Assembly (NCBI GenBank): GCA_041390105.1
Contig: JAWKQO010000004.1
Span: 1 to 64,000, forward strand
Reading direction: 5' to 3'
Source of the DNA: Gemmatimonadota bacterium
Lineage (GTDB): Bacteria; Gemmatimonadota; Gemmatimonadetes; Longimicrobiales; Gaopeijiaceae
Length of the DNA stretch: 64,000 nucleotides
Part shown: positions 37,649 to 47,149 of the stretch, in pieces
How positions within the stretch are numbered: the stretch's first letter is position 1
How the letters are laid out: every line of letters begins with the position of its first letter
The notes under the pieces: generated by a model
Database searches by the model: none
Seen by the model: the letters and a program-made list of their open reading frames with translations, nothing else
What the model was told of the DNA's origin: nothing
Translations under genes and position numbers: made by a program

Positions 37649-38584
37649 TCATGCCCTCGGATGGGCATCGCGGTAGACCCGGTGGAGACGCTCCCGGGAG
37701 GTGTGGGTGTAGATGCGGGTCGTGGACAGGGACACGTGGCCCAACAACTCCTTCACGGCCAGCAGGTCCGCCCCTGCGTCCAGGAGGTGGGTCGCGAAGG
37801 AGTGCCTCAGTGAGTGCACGCTGAGCCCCTCGCTGGCGGCCACCCGCTCCAGCAGGTCACGGACCCGCCGTTGGATGCTCCGCCGCGACAGGCGTTCGCC
37901 CTTGCGATTCAGGAACAGCGCGTCCGCCTCGGCATCCAGGTGGGTCAGGACGTCCGCGCGCCGCAGCTCATAGCGGCCGAGCGCCCGCACGGTCGTGCGC
38001 GTGAGCGGTACGATGCGCTCCTTTCGGCCCTTCCCACGCACGCGCACCTGGCCCGCGCGGCGGTCGATGTCCTCGGGGCCGAGGCCGTACAGCTCGGACA
38101 GACGCAGGCCACTCCCGTACAGGAGTTCCAGCATGGCGAGGTCCCGGGTGCCCTCCAGCGTGTTCTGGGCCGAGGCCTCGGAGGCGCGTTCGAAAAGCGC
38201 CGCCATCTGCCCCACGCCGAGGTGACCGGGGAGGCGGCGCTCACTCTTCGGAGAGCGCACCGCTCGGGCCGGATTGCTCGGCACCTGGTCTTCCAGCTGC
38301 AGGTAGCGGAAGAGCGAGCGTACTGCCGACAGCTTACGCGCCAGCGTCCGCCGCGAGAGCCCGCGCCGCGCGCCAGCAGCCAGGAAACCCCTCAGCCCGC
38401 GACGATCGACATCGCTCCATCGCCAGTCAACCTCGTTCCGCTCGCGGTCCAGGAACGACACGAGATCGCCGAGGTCGCGACGATAGGCAGCCACCGTGTG
38501 CGGCGAGAGCTGACGCTCATCGCGCAGGTGGACCAGGAAGCGCTCGACCTCCCGAGACGGGCCCCGCGCGTCAGCGGATTCCAC
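37649..38584 (-). CDS. xerC: Tyrosine recombinase XerC/XerD type
   Basis: A 311-residue recombinase resolving chromosome dimers at dif. The N-terminal SAM-like domain starts EVERFLVHLRDERQLSPHTVAAY. Catalytic residues are visible: Arg in GSGLRLSEL, His-x-x-Arg in HSLRHSFATHLL, and His and Tyr in LGHVSLSTTRIYTH. Its start overlaps trmFO by 14 nt. Position between trmFO and hslV is a common chromosomal arrangement (trmFO-xerC-hslVU in Firmicutes too), so this is the housekeeping Xer protein, not a phage integrase. XerC versus XerD cannot be decided from one gene. Confidence 0.95.
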   Translation of the reverse strand: MESADARGPSREVERFLVHLRDERQLSPHTVAAYRRDLGDLVSFLDRERNEVDWRWSDVDRRGLRGFLAAGARRGLSRRTLARKLSAVRSLFRYLQLEDQVPSNPARAVRSPKSERRLPGHLGVGQMAALFERASEASAQNTLEGTRDLAMLELLYGSGLRLSELYGLGPEDIDRRAGQVRVRGKGRKERIVPLTRTTVRALGRYELRRADVLTHLDAEADALFLNRKGERLSRRSIQRRVRDLLERVAASEGLSVHSLRHSFATHLLDAGADLLAVKELLGHVSLSTTRIYTHTSRERLHRVYRDAHPRA

Positions 38585-39911
38585 CGACCCCGACGGGAGT
38601 CCCCATGATGCTCTCCTCTTGAACCCAGCGCTCGAAGTCGGCTTGGGCTCGGGCCGCCAGCGCCTCTCGACGCTCCGGCTTCCCCCGCGGCGGGTTGGGG
38701 AGGGGATCGACCAGGCCCCAGTTCGAGTTCATGGGCTGAAAGCGCATCGGATCCGCCTCGCGGAGGAACCGCAGGAGGCCGCCCAGCATCGTCGTCGCAG
38801 GAGGCATCACCGGTGACCGTCCGGTCAGGATGCGGTCCAGGTTGATCCCCGCCAGGATGCCGCTCGCTGCCGACTCCGTGTATCCTTCCACGCCCGTCAG
38901 CTGACCGGCGAACACCAGGTCGGGGCGTCCGGGGAGCCCCCCATGCGGCAGCAGATGTGCAGGGAAGTTGAGGTAGGTGTTGCGATGGATCGACCCCCAC
39001 CTCAGGAATTCCGCCCCAGCGAGGCCCGGGACTCTGCGGAATACCGCCGCTTGGGCTCCGACCTTCATGCGCGTCTGGAAGCCCACCAGGTTGAGCATCT
39101 GGCCTGCGGCATCCTCTCGCCGGAGTTGCAGGACCGCCCACGGACGCCGTCCGGTTCGCGGGTCCGTGAGGCCGATGGGCTTCATGGGACCGAAGCGCAG
39201 CGTGTCCCGCCCGCGGCTCGCCATCACTTCGATGGGAAGGCAGCCCTCGAAGTAGGGAACGCGGTCCCAGTCGTGACCGTCGTGGACCTCAGCGGCCAGC
39301 AGATCGTCGATGAACGCCTCGTACTCGTCCTTTGAGAACGGGCAGTTCAAGTAGTCGTCGGACTCCTCGAAGCGACCCGCCGCAAAGACGATGCTCTCGT
39401 CCAGCGACTCGCGGTGCACGATGGGAGCGATGGCATCGAAGAAGGCGAGTCCGTCGCTGCCCAGGCAAGTCCGGATGGCCTCGGAAAGCGCATCCGAAGT
39501 CAGCGGACCGGTCGCCACCACGGTCGGTCCTTCCGGAAGCGCACGCACCTCCCTGCGCTGCAACTCGATCCCGGGATGCTCCCGGACCGCCGCGGTCATG
39601 GCGCCTGCGAAGCGCTCGCGATCTACGGCCAGCGCGGACCCCGCCGGCACACGGGCGGCGGCCGCAGAGCGCAGGAGTATCGAGCCCAGCTGCGCCATCT
39701 CGCGCTTCAGCTGGCCGTGCGCGTTGGCGGGGTCTTCGCTCTTGAAGGAGTTGGTACAAACGAGCTCGCCGAGCAGGTCGGTCTGGTGAGCCGCCGTGCT
39801 GTGGGCGGGGCGCATCTCGATGAGGCAGACCTTATGCCCGTGCGCCGCCAGCTGGAGGGCAGCCTCGCACCCCGCCAGTCCACCACCGATGACGGTGACG
39901 GCGTGGTTCAC
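38571..39911 (-). CDS. trmFO: Folate/FAD-dependent tRNA (uracil-54-C5)-methyltransferase
   Basis: A 446-residue flavoprotein forming ribothymidine at tRNA position 54 with methylene-tetrahydrofolate as methyl donor. It shows the FAD-binding VIGGGLAGCEAALQLA, the family motif LVCTNSFKSED, and a C-terminal GGLLRFLREADP/FQPMNSNWGL segment typical of TrmFO. Length is normal. Its start overlaps the topA stop by 4 nt (ATGA), and it overlaps xerC at its end. Confidence 0.97.
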   Translation of the reverse strand: MNHAVTVIGGGLAGCEAALQLAAHGHKVCLIEMRPAHSTAAHQTDLLGELVCTNSFKSEDPANAHGQLKREMAQLGSILLRSAAAARVPAGSALAVDRERFAGAMTAAVREHPGIELQRREVRALPEGPTVVATGPLTSDALSEAIRTCLGSDGLAFFDAIAPIVHRESLDESIVFAAGRFEESDDYLNCPFSKDEYEAFIDDLLAAEVHDGHDWDRVPYFEGCLPIEVMASRGRDTLRFGPMKPIGLTDPRTGRRPWAVLQLRREDAAGQMLNLVGFQTRMKVGAQAAVFRRVPGLAGAEFLRWGSIHRNTYLNFPAHLLPHGGLPGRPDLVFAGQLTGVEGYTESAASGILAGINLDRILTGRSPVMPPATTMLGGLLRFLREADPMRFQPMNSNWGLVDPLPNPPRGKPERREALAARAQADFERWVQEESIMGTPVGVGGIR

Positions 39912-42502
39912 TTCCGCGTCCGGCCGCGGCGCGCAGGAGCCTTCGTCTTCGTGCGTGTCGCCGCCTGGGCCAGCAGTGCCACGGCTTCGTCCATGGTCAC
40001 GTCCTGTGGGTCGCGGTCCTTGGCGATGGACGCGTTGAGCTTCCCGTCGGTGACGTAGGGGCCGTAGCGGCCCTCGACCACCTCCAAGGGCTTGCCTGTC
40101 TCCGGGTGGTCGCCCAGCGACTTCAACACCGTCTTCCCGCGCTTGGGCTTGGAGTTGATCAGCTCCACGGCCTCGTCGAGGCCGATTTCGAAGACCCGCT
40201 CCAGCGACGGTAGATTCCGATACACGCGCTCCCGGTTCACGTAGGGTCCATACCGGCCCAGCCCTGCAAACACTTCGGCTCCCGTGTCGGGATCGGAGCC
40301 GAGACTGCGCGGCAACGACAGGAGCTTGCGCGCGTAGTCGAGCGTCAGCTCTTCGGGCTTCATGCCGCGGGGGAGACTCGCTCGCTTGGGCTTGTCGTCC
40401 TGATCGTCGGGCCCCAACTGAACGTAGGGTCCGTAGGGCCCCACCTTCAGGTAGATCGGCTCGCCCGTGCGATCATCGGTTCCGATGGGATCCTCGGACC
40501 GGGAGCGTTGCTCCAGGATCTCGTGGGCCTTCTCGGGAGTCAGCTCGTCGATGAGGACATCGAGAGGCACCGTCGCGCGCTCGTCGCTTTCGCCTCTCTG
40601 CACCAGGATGCTGTTCTTTCCGATGCGGACCAGCAACGACTCCCCGGTCTCCGGGTCATTCCCAACCGGGATCTGCGGGTACTCGATGCGAGGCAGCTCG
40701 GTCTCGATGGACTGCACCAGCCCCGGATCCCCGTCGCCTCCGCGGTAGAAGCTGGACAGGAAGTCCACGGAGTCGACCGCGCCCGAAGCGATCTCGTCCA
40801 GGGTGTCTTCCATCTTCGCCGTGAACGCCAGATCCACGTAGCGGCCGAAGTGCTCTCGCAGCAGCCGGATCACCGCCATCCCCACGTAGGTGGGCACGAG
40901 CTGACTTCCCTTCTTGACCACGTAGTGCCGATCCTGGATGGTCGAGAGCGTGGGCGTGTACGTCGAGGGGCGGCCAATGCCCTCCTCTTCGAGCCGCCGC
41001 ACCAGCGTCGCTTCGGTGTAGCGCGGTGGTGGCCTGGTCTCGTGTCCCTCGGGCTCCAGGGACTCCAAGGGAACACCCGAGGCATCGTCCCCGACCGTCG
41101 AACCCTCCTCCAGGTGGGGAAGGAGCTGATCCTCCCGCTCGGTTTCGAGCACCTGCAGGAAGCCGGGGAACCGGAGCACGGATCCGTTGGCGCGGAAGTG
41201 ATGCACCTCCTTGCCGCGGGCCTCCAGGTCGACGGTGGTGCGGTCGATGCGCGCATCGACCATCTGCGATGCCATGGAGCGCCGCCAGATCAGATCGTAG
41301 AGCGCCAATTGCTCCTTTGTCAGTACGCGCGCCACCGAATCGGGCGTGCGGCCCAGGACTGTCGGGCGAATCGCTTCGTGGGCCTCCTGCGCCGCTTTGG
41401 CGCGCGTCTGGTAGAAGCGGGGACCATCGTAGTACGCCTCACCGAACTGCTTGCGGATCTGGGTCGCGGTACCCTCCAGAGCCTCGGCGCTCAGGTGCAC
41501 GGAGTCCGTCCGCATGTAGGTGATGAGACCCTCGCGCTCGCCTCCTCCGAGGTCGATACCTTCGTACAGGGCCTGCGCCACCCGCATGGTCTGCTTGGCC
41601 GACATCCGCAGGCGGGACCCAGCCGCCTGTTGCAGCGTGGAGGTCGTGAACGGTGCCTGTGGGCGCTGACGCGTCTCCTTGCGTTCGACGCGCGTGACCG
41701 ACCACGGAATGGCGGAGCGGGCCGCTTCCACGACGCCCGCCGCCGACGCTCGATCCAGCACGCGCACTCCAGCGTCCGCATCGAGTGCCCCGGTGATGGA
41801 GTCGAAGTCGCGCGAAGTGGCAATACGCTGCGCGCCGATGGCAGTGAGCCGCGCGGTGAAAGGAGTGCCGTCCGCCTGAAACTTCGCCACCACGTCCCAG
41901 TACGCCGTGCTCTTGAAGGCCTGCCGCTCCTCTTCCCGCTCCACCACCAGACGCAGCGCGGCGCTCTGCACACGCCCCGCCGACAGCTTGGTCCGGACCT
42001 TCTTCCATAGCACGGGGGATAGCTCGTAGCCGAACAGGCGATCCAGGACACGTCGCGCTTCCTGGGCCTGCACCAACTTGCTGTCCACGTCCCGAGGCTG
42101 CGCGAGCGCGCGCTGCACCGCAGAGCGCGTGATCTCGTTGAAGGTGATGCGACGGACCGGCACCTCCGGCTCGAGCACCTCGAGCAGGTGCCAGGAGATC
42201 GACTCGCCCTCGCGGTCTTCGTCCGTGGCGAGCAGCACCTCGTCGGCCTTCTGCATCAGCTTCTTCAGGTCCTTGATGCGCGCCTGGTTCTCCTTGGGCA
42301 CGACGTAGATCGGCTGGAAACTCCCTTCCGTATCCACAGCGAGCCGGGCCCAGGACTTCTTGCGATAGCGCGCGGGAATCTCCCGCGCCGAGCTGGGCAG
42401 ATCCCTGATATGTCCGTACGACGCAGCGACCTTGTAGTCCTTGCCCAGGAACTTCTCGATCGTCTTCGCCTTGGCCGGCGACTCTACGATGACGAGCTTC
42501 AC
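39908..42502 (-). CDS. topA: DNA topoisomerase I
   Basis: An 864-residue type IA topoisomerase that relaxes negative supercoils. The Toprim domain has VIVESPAKAKTIEKFLG and LLATDEDREGE; the active-site Tyr is in LITYMRTDSV. The C-terminal 250 residues carry repeated topoisomerase C-terminal modules (GPYGPYVQLG, GRYGPYVNRE, GRYGPYVTDG) and end in a basic tail (RTKTKAPARRGRTRK). No four-Cys zinc fingers are present, unlike E. coli TopA. Its start overlaps the aroK stop by 4 nt. Confidence 0.98.
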   Translation of the reverse strand: MKLVIVESPAKAKTIEKFLGKDYKVAASYGHIRDLPSSAREIPARYRKKSWARLAVDTEGSFQPIYVVPKENQARIKDLKKLMQKADEVLLATDEDREGESISWHLLEVLEPEVPVRRITFNEITRSAVQRALAQPRDVDSKLVQAQEARRVLDRLFGYELSPVLWKKVRTKLSAGRVQSAALRLVVEREEERQAFKSTAYWDVVAKFQADGTPFTARLTAIGAQRIATSRDFDSITGALDADAGVRVLDRASAAGVVEAARSAIPWSVTRVERKETRQRPQAPFTTSTLQQAAGSRLRMSAKQTMRVAQALYEGIDLGGGEREGLITYMRTDSVHLSAEALEGTATQIRKQFGEAYYDGPRFYQTRAKAAQEAHEAIRPTVLGRTPDSVARVLTKEQLALYDLIWRRSMASQMVDARIDRTTVDLEARGKEVHHFRANGSVLRFPGFLQVLETEREDQLLPHLEEGSTVGDDASGVPLESLEPEGHETRPPPRYTEATLVRRLEEEGIGRPSTYTPTLSTIQDRHYVVKKGSQLVPTYVGMAVIRLLREHFGRYVDLAFTAKMEDTLDEIASGAVDSVDFLSSFYRGGDGDPGLVQSIETELPRIEYPQIPVGNDPETGESLLVRIGKNSILVQRGESDERATVPLDVLIDELTPEKAHEILEQRSRSEDPIGTDDRTGEPIYLKVGPYGPYVQLGPDDQDDKPKRASLPRGMKPEELTLDYARKLLSLPRSLGSDPDTGAEVFAGLGRYGPYVNRERVYRNLPSLERVFEIGLDEAVELINSKPKRGKTVLKSLGDHPETGKPLEVVEGRYGPYVTDGKLNASIAKDRDPQDVTMDEAVALLAQAATRTKTKAPARRGRTRK

Positions 42503-43026
42503 TGACTCTCCTTCAAAGCAGTTGCGATGCGTTCGGCGATCTCACGCGGCCGAGCGCCCTCGGTGTCGATGCTGAGGTCCGCGCGTTCGTACGACGCCGC
42601 GCGGTCCCTCCGTAGTCGTTCCAGCGTCTCCATCGGGTCGGGGCCCGAAAGCAAAGGGCGTTCCCGCCCGCCGTCCGCCAGTGCGCGCTCCAGCGCGACC
42701 CTGGTGCTCACCCGCAGCCAGACCGTGCGCGTACCGTCCGGCAGGGCGTCCCAGACCCCGGGCTCCGACGCCCAGCCGCCACCGGACGCGATCACGCACG
42801 CGGCCTCTCGGAGAAGCCCCGACATCACCTTCCGTTCACGGGCTCGAAAGCCCCGCTCCCCTTCGGCGGCGAACACGTCCGCCACCGAGCAACCTGCCTC
42901 TCGCTCGACGACCTCATCGGCGTCCGCGAAGGTCCATCCCCACAGGTCCGCGAGCTCGCGCCCTACCGTACTCTTGCCGCTTCCCATCGATCCGATCAAC
43001 ACCACGCGCCGGATGCCCGCGCTCAT
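42499..43026 (-). CDS. aroK: Shikimate kinase
   Basis: A 175-residue P-loop kinase phosphorylating shikimate at the 3-hydroxyl. Walker A is IGSMGSGKSTVGRELA; the shikimate-binding Asp is in ADADEVVE and the conserved GGG region reads VIASGGGW. The lid region contains RERPLLSG. It overlaps aroC upstream and topA downstream by 4 nt each, so two consecutive-pathway shikimate enzymes are coupled. Confidence 0.95.
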   Translation of the reverse strand: MSAGIRRVVLIGSMGSGKSTVGRELADLWGWTFADADEVVEREAGCSVADVFAAEGERGFRARERKVMSGLLREAACVIASGGGWASEPGVWDALPDGTRTVWLRVSTRVALERALADGGRERPLLSGPDPMETLERLRRDRAASYERADLSIDTEGARPREIAERIATALKESQ

Positions 43027-44252
43027 CCCGTCTCGGCACGGAGAGGAACCCGGTGGCGGGTGCGCTCGGCCAGATCGGCCATGTAGGCGCCAAGATTGCG
43101 CCGGGTCTCCTCGAGGGAATCTCCACCGAACTTCTCCAACATCGCGTCGGCAAGCACCAGCGCCACCATGGCCTCACCCACCACCGATGCGGCCGGAACG
43201 GCGCAGACGTCGCTGCGCTCGACTGCGGCGTCCCGCTCGCTGCCATCTCGCAGATCGATGGAGGGGAGGCGCTTCCTCAGGGTCGCGATCGGCTTCATCG
43301 CCGCGCGTAGCCGCAGGGGCTCTCCGTTGGTCATGCCCCCTTCCAATCCACCGGCACGGTTCGATGCGCGGCCTACACCACCACTCAACGCACGCTCCGG
43401 GTCGCTGGCCATGGCGTCGTGAACCCCCGAGCCCGGCTTTTGGGCGTTCTCGAACGCGGGGCCGATCTCGACCCCTTTGATGGCTTGGATCGACATGAGC
43501 GCGCCGGCCAACCGACCGTCGAGTCGACGGTCCCAGGCCACGTGACTGCCCAGACCGACCGGAAGGCCGCGGGCCACCACCTCGAAGACCCCCCCGAGGG
43601 TGTCCCCAGCCTCTTTGGCCGCATCGATGGCCGCCACCATGCGTGCCTCGGCGTCAGGGTCGAGCACCCGCACCGCCGATGGGTCGGCAGCGTCGTTCAA
43701 GCGATCGGGCAGACCCACCACCTCGGGCGCCACCACGGGCCCGATCGAGCACACATGACTCTCGACCCGTACACCCAGCTCTGCGAGCAGCCGTTTGGCC
43801 ACTGCCCCCGCCGCGACGCGGGCAGCCGTCTCCCGGGCGCTGGCCCGCTCCAGGATGTCGCGTGCCTCGGAGCGGCCGTACTTGAGGACCCCAGCCAGGT
43901 CCGCGTGGCCAGGTCGGGGGAGGAAGACCGGTTTGAGGGCCTTCGGGTTCACGTCGGCAGGAGCCGCCTCCGCCCCCATGGCTGGAAGCCAGTTCTCGTG
44001 GTCGCGGTTCCGCACCAAAAGCGCGATGGGGGACCCGAGCGTCTCTCCCAGGCGGACTCCGGAGAGGACCTCCGCCCGATCCTGCTCGATGAGCATGCGA
44101 CGGCCCCGTCCGTACCCGGCCTGCCGGCGCTTCAGCTCAGGATCGACATCGCGTTCGGCCGCCAGGGGCAGTCCCGCGGGGACGCCTTCGACCAGAGCGA
44201 TCAGGCCGGGGCCGTGGGACTCGCCGGCGGTTCGGAAGCTGAATACGGACAT
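43023..44252 (-). CDS. aroC: Chorismate synthase
   Basis: A 409-residue FMN-dependent enzyme eliminating phosphate from EPSP to give chorismate. From the ATG at 44252 it begins FRTAGESHGPGLIALVEGVPAG; other signatures are RPGHADLAGVLKYG, RASARETAARVAAG and NRAGGLEGGMTNGEPL. The open frame continues upstream but through non-family sequence. No ribosome-binding site is visible; instead TATATA lies 3 nt before the ATG, which may mean a very short or leaderless transcript. It heads the run aroC-aroK-topA-trmFO-xerC. Confidence 0.96.
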   Translation of the reverse strand: MSVFSFRTAGESHGPGLIALVEGVPAGLPLAAERDVDPELKRRQAGYGRGRRMLIEQDRAEVLSGVRLGETLGSPIALLVRNRDHENWLPAMGAEAAPADVNPKALKPVFLPRPGHADLAGVLKYGRSEARDILERASARETAARVAAGAVAKRLLAELGVRVESHVCSIGPVVAPEVVGLPDRLNDAADPSAVRVLDPDAEARMVAAIDAAKEAGDTLGGVFEVVARGLPVGLGSHVAWDRRLDGRLAGALMSIQAIKGVEIGPAFENAQKPGSGVHDAMASDPERALSGGVGRASNRAGGLEGGMTNGEPLRLRAAMKPIATLRKRLPSIDLRDGSERDAAVERSDVCAVPAASVVGEAMVALVLADAMLEKFGGDSLEETRRNLGAYMADLAERTRHRVPLRAETG

Positions 44253-44333
44253 GACTATATAAGTAGAGGGGGGATGCGGTCCCACCAAGCCCTGACTTCC
44301 CTCGGCCGCTTCTCCAGCGCCCACCAACAGGAA

Positions 44334-44363
44334 GGGCCCGACTCCCCGAGGGGAGCCGGGCCC
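44334..44363 (-). terminator. Hairpin downstream of the pil-operon lipoprotein gene
   Basis: A 13-bp stem closes a 3-nt loop. It is fully paired only in the minus-strand RNA, where one pair is G-U; on the plus strand the same position is an A-C mismatch. That and its position 21 nt after the lipoprotein stop support termination of the pilMNOPQ-lipoprotein transcript. A T-tract is lacking. Confidence 0.6.
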
Positions 44364-44383
44364 TGACCTCTCAGGCCCCCGCG

Positions 44384-47128
44384 TCAGCGCGCGGGGTGGT
44401 TCTTGAGAATGTCGCCCTTGCGAACGTCGATGACCACCACGCCACCGCCGCTCGTGACGCCGTAGAGCTTGAGGACCACGCAACGGTCCTCGGTGGGCCC
44501 ACCCGTCACCGGATAGGGCACCAACCCCGACGCGTCGGCGAAGATGTCCACGGCCGATCCGATGTTCTGCCCCGAGGCGTTGAACACCGGCTTGGTCAGA
44601 CACTGCAGCCCCAGGTTGTCCTCCGGGAACGGCAGGGCCGCCCGCAGCGGTCCGGTCATCACGTCTCGGATGAAGATCCGTCCCAGACGGTTGAAGTGGA
44701 AGGCGTCGATGATGTCGATGGTGCCTTCCCCCGTCCCCAGGAACGCGAGGTGAGTGTCCGGATCGTACTGACCGGGCGACGTAAGCGTCGGATAGTTGGC
44801 GTGCAGCGGGTGCAGGGCCGCACCGGACCCGCCACCGGGCAGATCGGCGATCCCCTGCAGTCGCAGGTCCGTGCTGAAGAAGTAGGCCTGATTCCCGCGC
44901 GCGACACCGAGCGTGCCGTCGTTGTTCAGCCCGATGCCTCGGACCTCCTCGGAGGGGTTGGTCATGAGGTCGGTAACGGCTACGACATCGCTGATCCGGT
45001 CGGTGGACGCCTGGTACATCATGATCCGGCCCACCGGCTGACGGGAGCCTTCGCCGAAGACCACCCATCCGCGGTCACCCGAAGCCGCAACGAACGTCGT
45101 GTCCAGGAAGGTCATTCCCGGCACGTTCCAGCGACCTGTCCCCGCCACCACATCCGAACCAGCGGCCGCCAGGTCGGCGATCGCTTGCTGCAGAGGCGCC
45201 GGACCGGCCGAGATGACCGTGTTGGTTCCGGGGACGTGGTCCACCAGCGTGGCCAGATCGTTCTGCAGGCCGGCCGAATCCGGAGCCGACAGAGAGATCC
45301 CGACGTCGTCGATATTCCCGATGGCCGTGAAGTCGGGCGCCTCGACCAGTGAGGCGTGCTCGAAGAACATCACGACTTCACTTCGGAACCCACCTGCCGG
45401 CACGAAGGCCCGCCGAATGGTCCCCAGGTCGCCCAGCAGCGACGTCTTGGTGGAGTACAGGATCCGACCCGTGGAGTCGACGGCCGCATACTGGGGCCGA
45501 TCCGAGAAGCCCGGGGGCGTCGCGTCCGGCACCACGAAGACGTTGTTGCGCTCCGCGCCCGTATCGTCCAGGGCCCGTTCGACGTCGAAGAAGTAGACGT
45601 CCGGAGTCAGGAAGCGACGGCTGCCATCCTCGACGTGGCCCGTGTAGGGATTGAAGGGATCCGTCGGCCCCAACCAGACGTTGGACATGTTGGTGCCGCC
45701 CGAGTTGGCGACGATCAGCGTGTCTTCGCCTCGGTTCATGGTCAGGCCCCAGGGCTCGGCACCGACCGGGACCGGGTCCATGAAGAGCTCGTCCTGCAGG
45801 CGGAAGACTTCGACCTGGTCGCGATCGATGTTCGACAGCCAGAGGTTGCGCCGGGTCGTATCAACCACGGCGTCCATGATCCGGCCGCCGCCGGGGAGCC
45901 GAACCGTGCGCCCGGCCACCACGGGCCGGATCACCCGCTCCCCGTTGGCTTGCAGAGCCACGGTCTCACCGGTCGGGAGACTCAAGCAAGCCAGACTCTG
46001 GTTGTTCGCGCTCGCGACCACGGCCGCGCAGTTGTTGTCTTCGTCGATCAAGTACCCCACCACCTCGAACACCAGCGTGTCGGGCAGGGCCAGGGAATCG
46101 ACGTTGAACGGAGCAAAGGCGAAGACCTCCGAGACGTTCCCGGTACGAGACGGCGTGAAGGTCCGCTCCTGCGAGCGAATCAGCGTGTCGCCGCGCGTGG
46201 GCGAGATTGCGTAGGCGGTATAGCCCACCCTGGCCACGCCACTCCCCTGGGCATCATCGAGACCGGTGACCGTCACGCGGACGGAATCGCCCAGCTCCAT
46301 ACGCCCGGGAGCGTCCACAGCGATCTTCCCGGAGGGGCGGATCGTGTCCGCAGCCGCGGAGTTGACCACCACCAGGGTGATCGGACCGTCGGTTCCCTCC
46401 ACGTCCAGGGTGCTGCGCGCACCCGCGACCAGCTGGAGCGGTCCAACCGCCGCATCCGGGATCACGAACGCAGTGTCGAAAGCGATCGAGTCCTGTGGCG
46501 GGTTGAAGCTACGGGTAAGTGTCTGCTCGTCCGCCCCGGTGGAGCGGAGCTGCACCTGCACGATCCCGTTCGGGTCGAACGCCTCGATGCGTACCGCCAA
46601 GCTGAGTCCCGAGAGGACTCGCTGGCCCTCGGTCACATTCAGCAGACGAACGCGCGGGGCACCCAGGCGCAGGTTGAGCGTGTCCGCCGCGAAGTTGCCC
46701 CCGTGGTCGAAGGCGGTGACCACGATCACCGCTGATTCACGCGTGCTGTCGGGCGTCGGCAGCAGATAGCGCCGCACGATGGTGTCCGTGGCGAAGTCCA
46801 GGGGCACCGTCTTGGAGATGAAGCGCTCGATGATCGTGTCCGTTCCCAGGCCAGCATCTCCCCGGAAGGAGAAGCCCTCGAAGCGCACCGAGTCGACGCC
46901 ACCGTTGTCTTCGACCAACGCGGCCACCAGAAGCGAATCCCCGATCGGGTTCGCCGCTGGATCCCGGGGCTCCTGGATCTCCACCGTGGGAGCAGCGCCG
47001 TCTGGGCCGCGTCCACCACCGGGGGTAAACAGGTTCTCCCCTTCGCATCCGAGGAGGACGAGCGCCGCAGCCGCCCCCCAACCGAGGCGCGCGAAGCGCC
47101 CCGGCCGTGTCAGTTCTCTATGCATCAT
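44384..47128 (-). CDS. Large lipoprotein with Ig-like and propeller-like regions, pil operon end
   Basis: A 914-residue predicted lipoprotein (lipobox LLGC, Cys28). The first half (about 45-350) is beta-rich and Asp/Thr-rich, with repeated segments such as VEDNGGVDSVRFEGF and SGVARVGYTAYAI that look like Ig/cadherin-type domains. The second half (about 400-900) has strands typical of a beta-propeller (GRIMDAVVDTTRRNLWLSNID, EPWGLTMNRGEDTLIVANSGG, HLAFLGTGEGTIDIIDAFHFNRLGRIFI). It is 21 nt downstream of pilQ on the same strand, so it is probably expressed with the secretin. A role at the outer membrane in pilus assembly or adhesion is possible but only inferred; I do not recognise the family. 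Confidence 0.8.
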   Translation of the reverse strand: MMHRELTRPGRFARLGWGAAAALVLLGCEGENLFTPGGGRGPDGAAPTVEIQEPRDPAANPIGDSLLVAALVEDNGGVDSVRFEGFSFRGDAGLGTDTIIERFISKTVPLDFATDTIVRRYLLPTPDSTRESAVIVVTAFDHGGNFAADTLNLRLGAPRVRLLNVTEGQRVLSGLSLAVRIEAFDPNGIVQVQLRSTGADEQTLTRSFNPPQDSIAFDTAFVIPDAAVGPLQLVAGARSTLDVEGTDGPITLVVVNSAAADTIRPSGKIAVDAPGRMELGDSVRVTVTGLDDAQGSGVARVGYTAYAISPTRGDTLIRSQERTFTPSRTGNVSEVFAFAPFNVDSLALPDTLVFEVVGYLIDEDNNCAAVVASANNQSLACLSLPTGETVALQANGERVIRPVVAGRTVRLPGGGRIMDAVVDTTRRNLWLSNIDRDQVEVFRLQDELFMDPVPVGAEPWGLTMNRGEDTLIVANSGGTNMSNVWLGPTDPFNPYTGHVEDGSRRFLTPDVYFFDVERALDDTGAERNNVFVVPDATPPGFSDRPQYAAVDSTGRILYSTKTSLLGDLGTIRRAFVPAGGFRSEVVMFFEHASLVEAPDFTAIGNIDDVGISLSAPDSAGLQNDLATLVDHVPGTNTVISAGPAPLQQAIADLAAAGSDVVAGTGRWNVPGMTFLDTTFVAASGDRGWVVFGEGSRQPVGRIMMYQASTDRISDVVAVTDLMTNPSEEVRGIGLNNDGTLGVARGNQAYFFSTDLRLQGIADLPGGGSGAALHPLHANYPTLTSPGQYDPDTHLAFLGTGEGTIDIIDAFHFNRLGRIFIRDVMTGPLRAALPFPEDNLGLQCLTKPVFNASGQNIGSAVDIFADASGLVPYPVTGGPTEDRCVVLKLYGVTSGGGVVVIDVRKGDILKNHPAR

Positions 47129-47149
47129 GGCTCAGGCTCCCGTAGCTCC

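Noticed and set aside
37649..38584. Integrase marking a mobile element
   Set aside because: Context (trmFO, hslVU) and length fit housekeeping XerC/D; no attachment repeats or cargo genes flank it.
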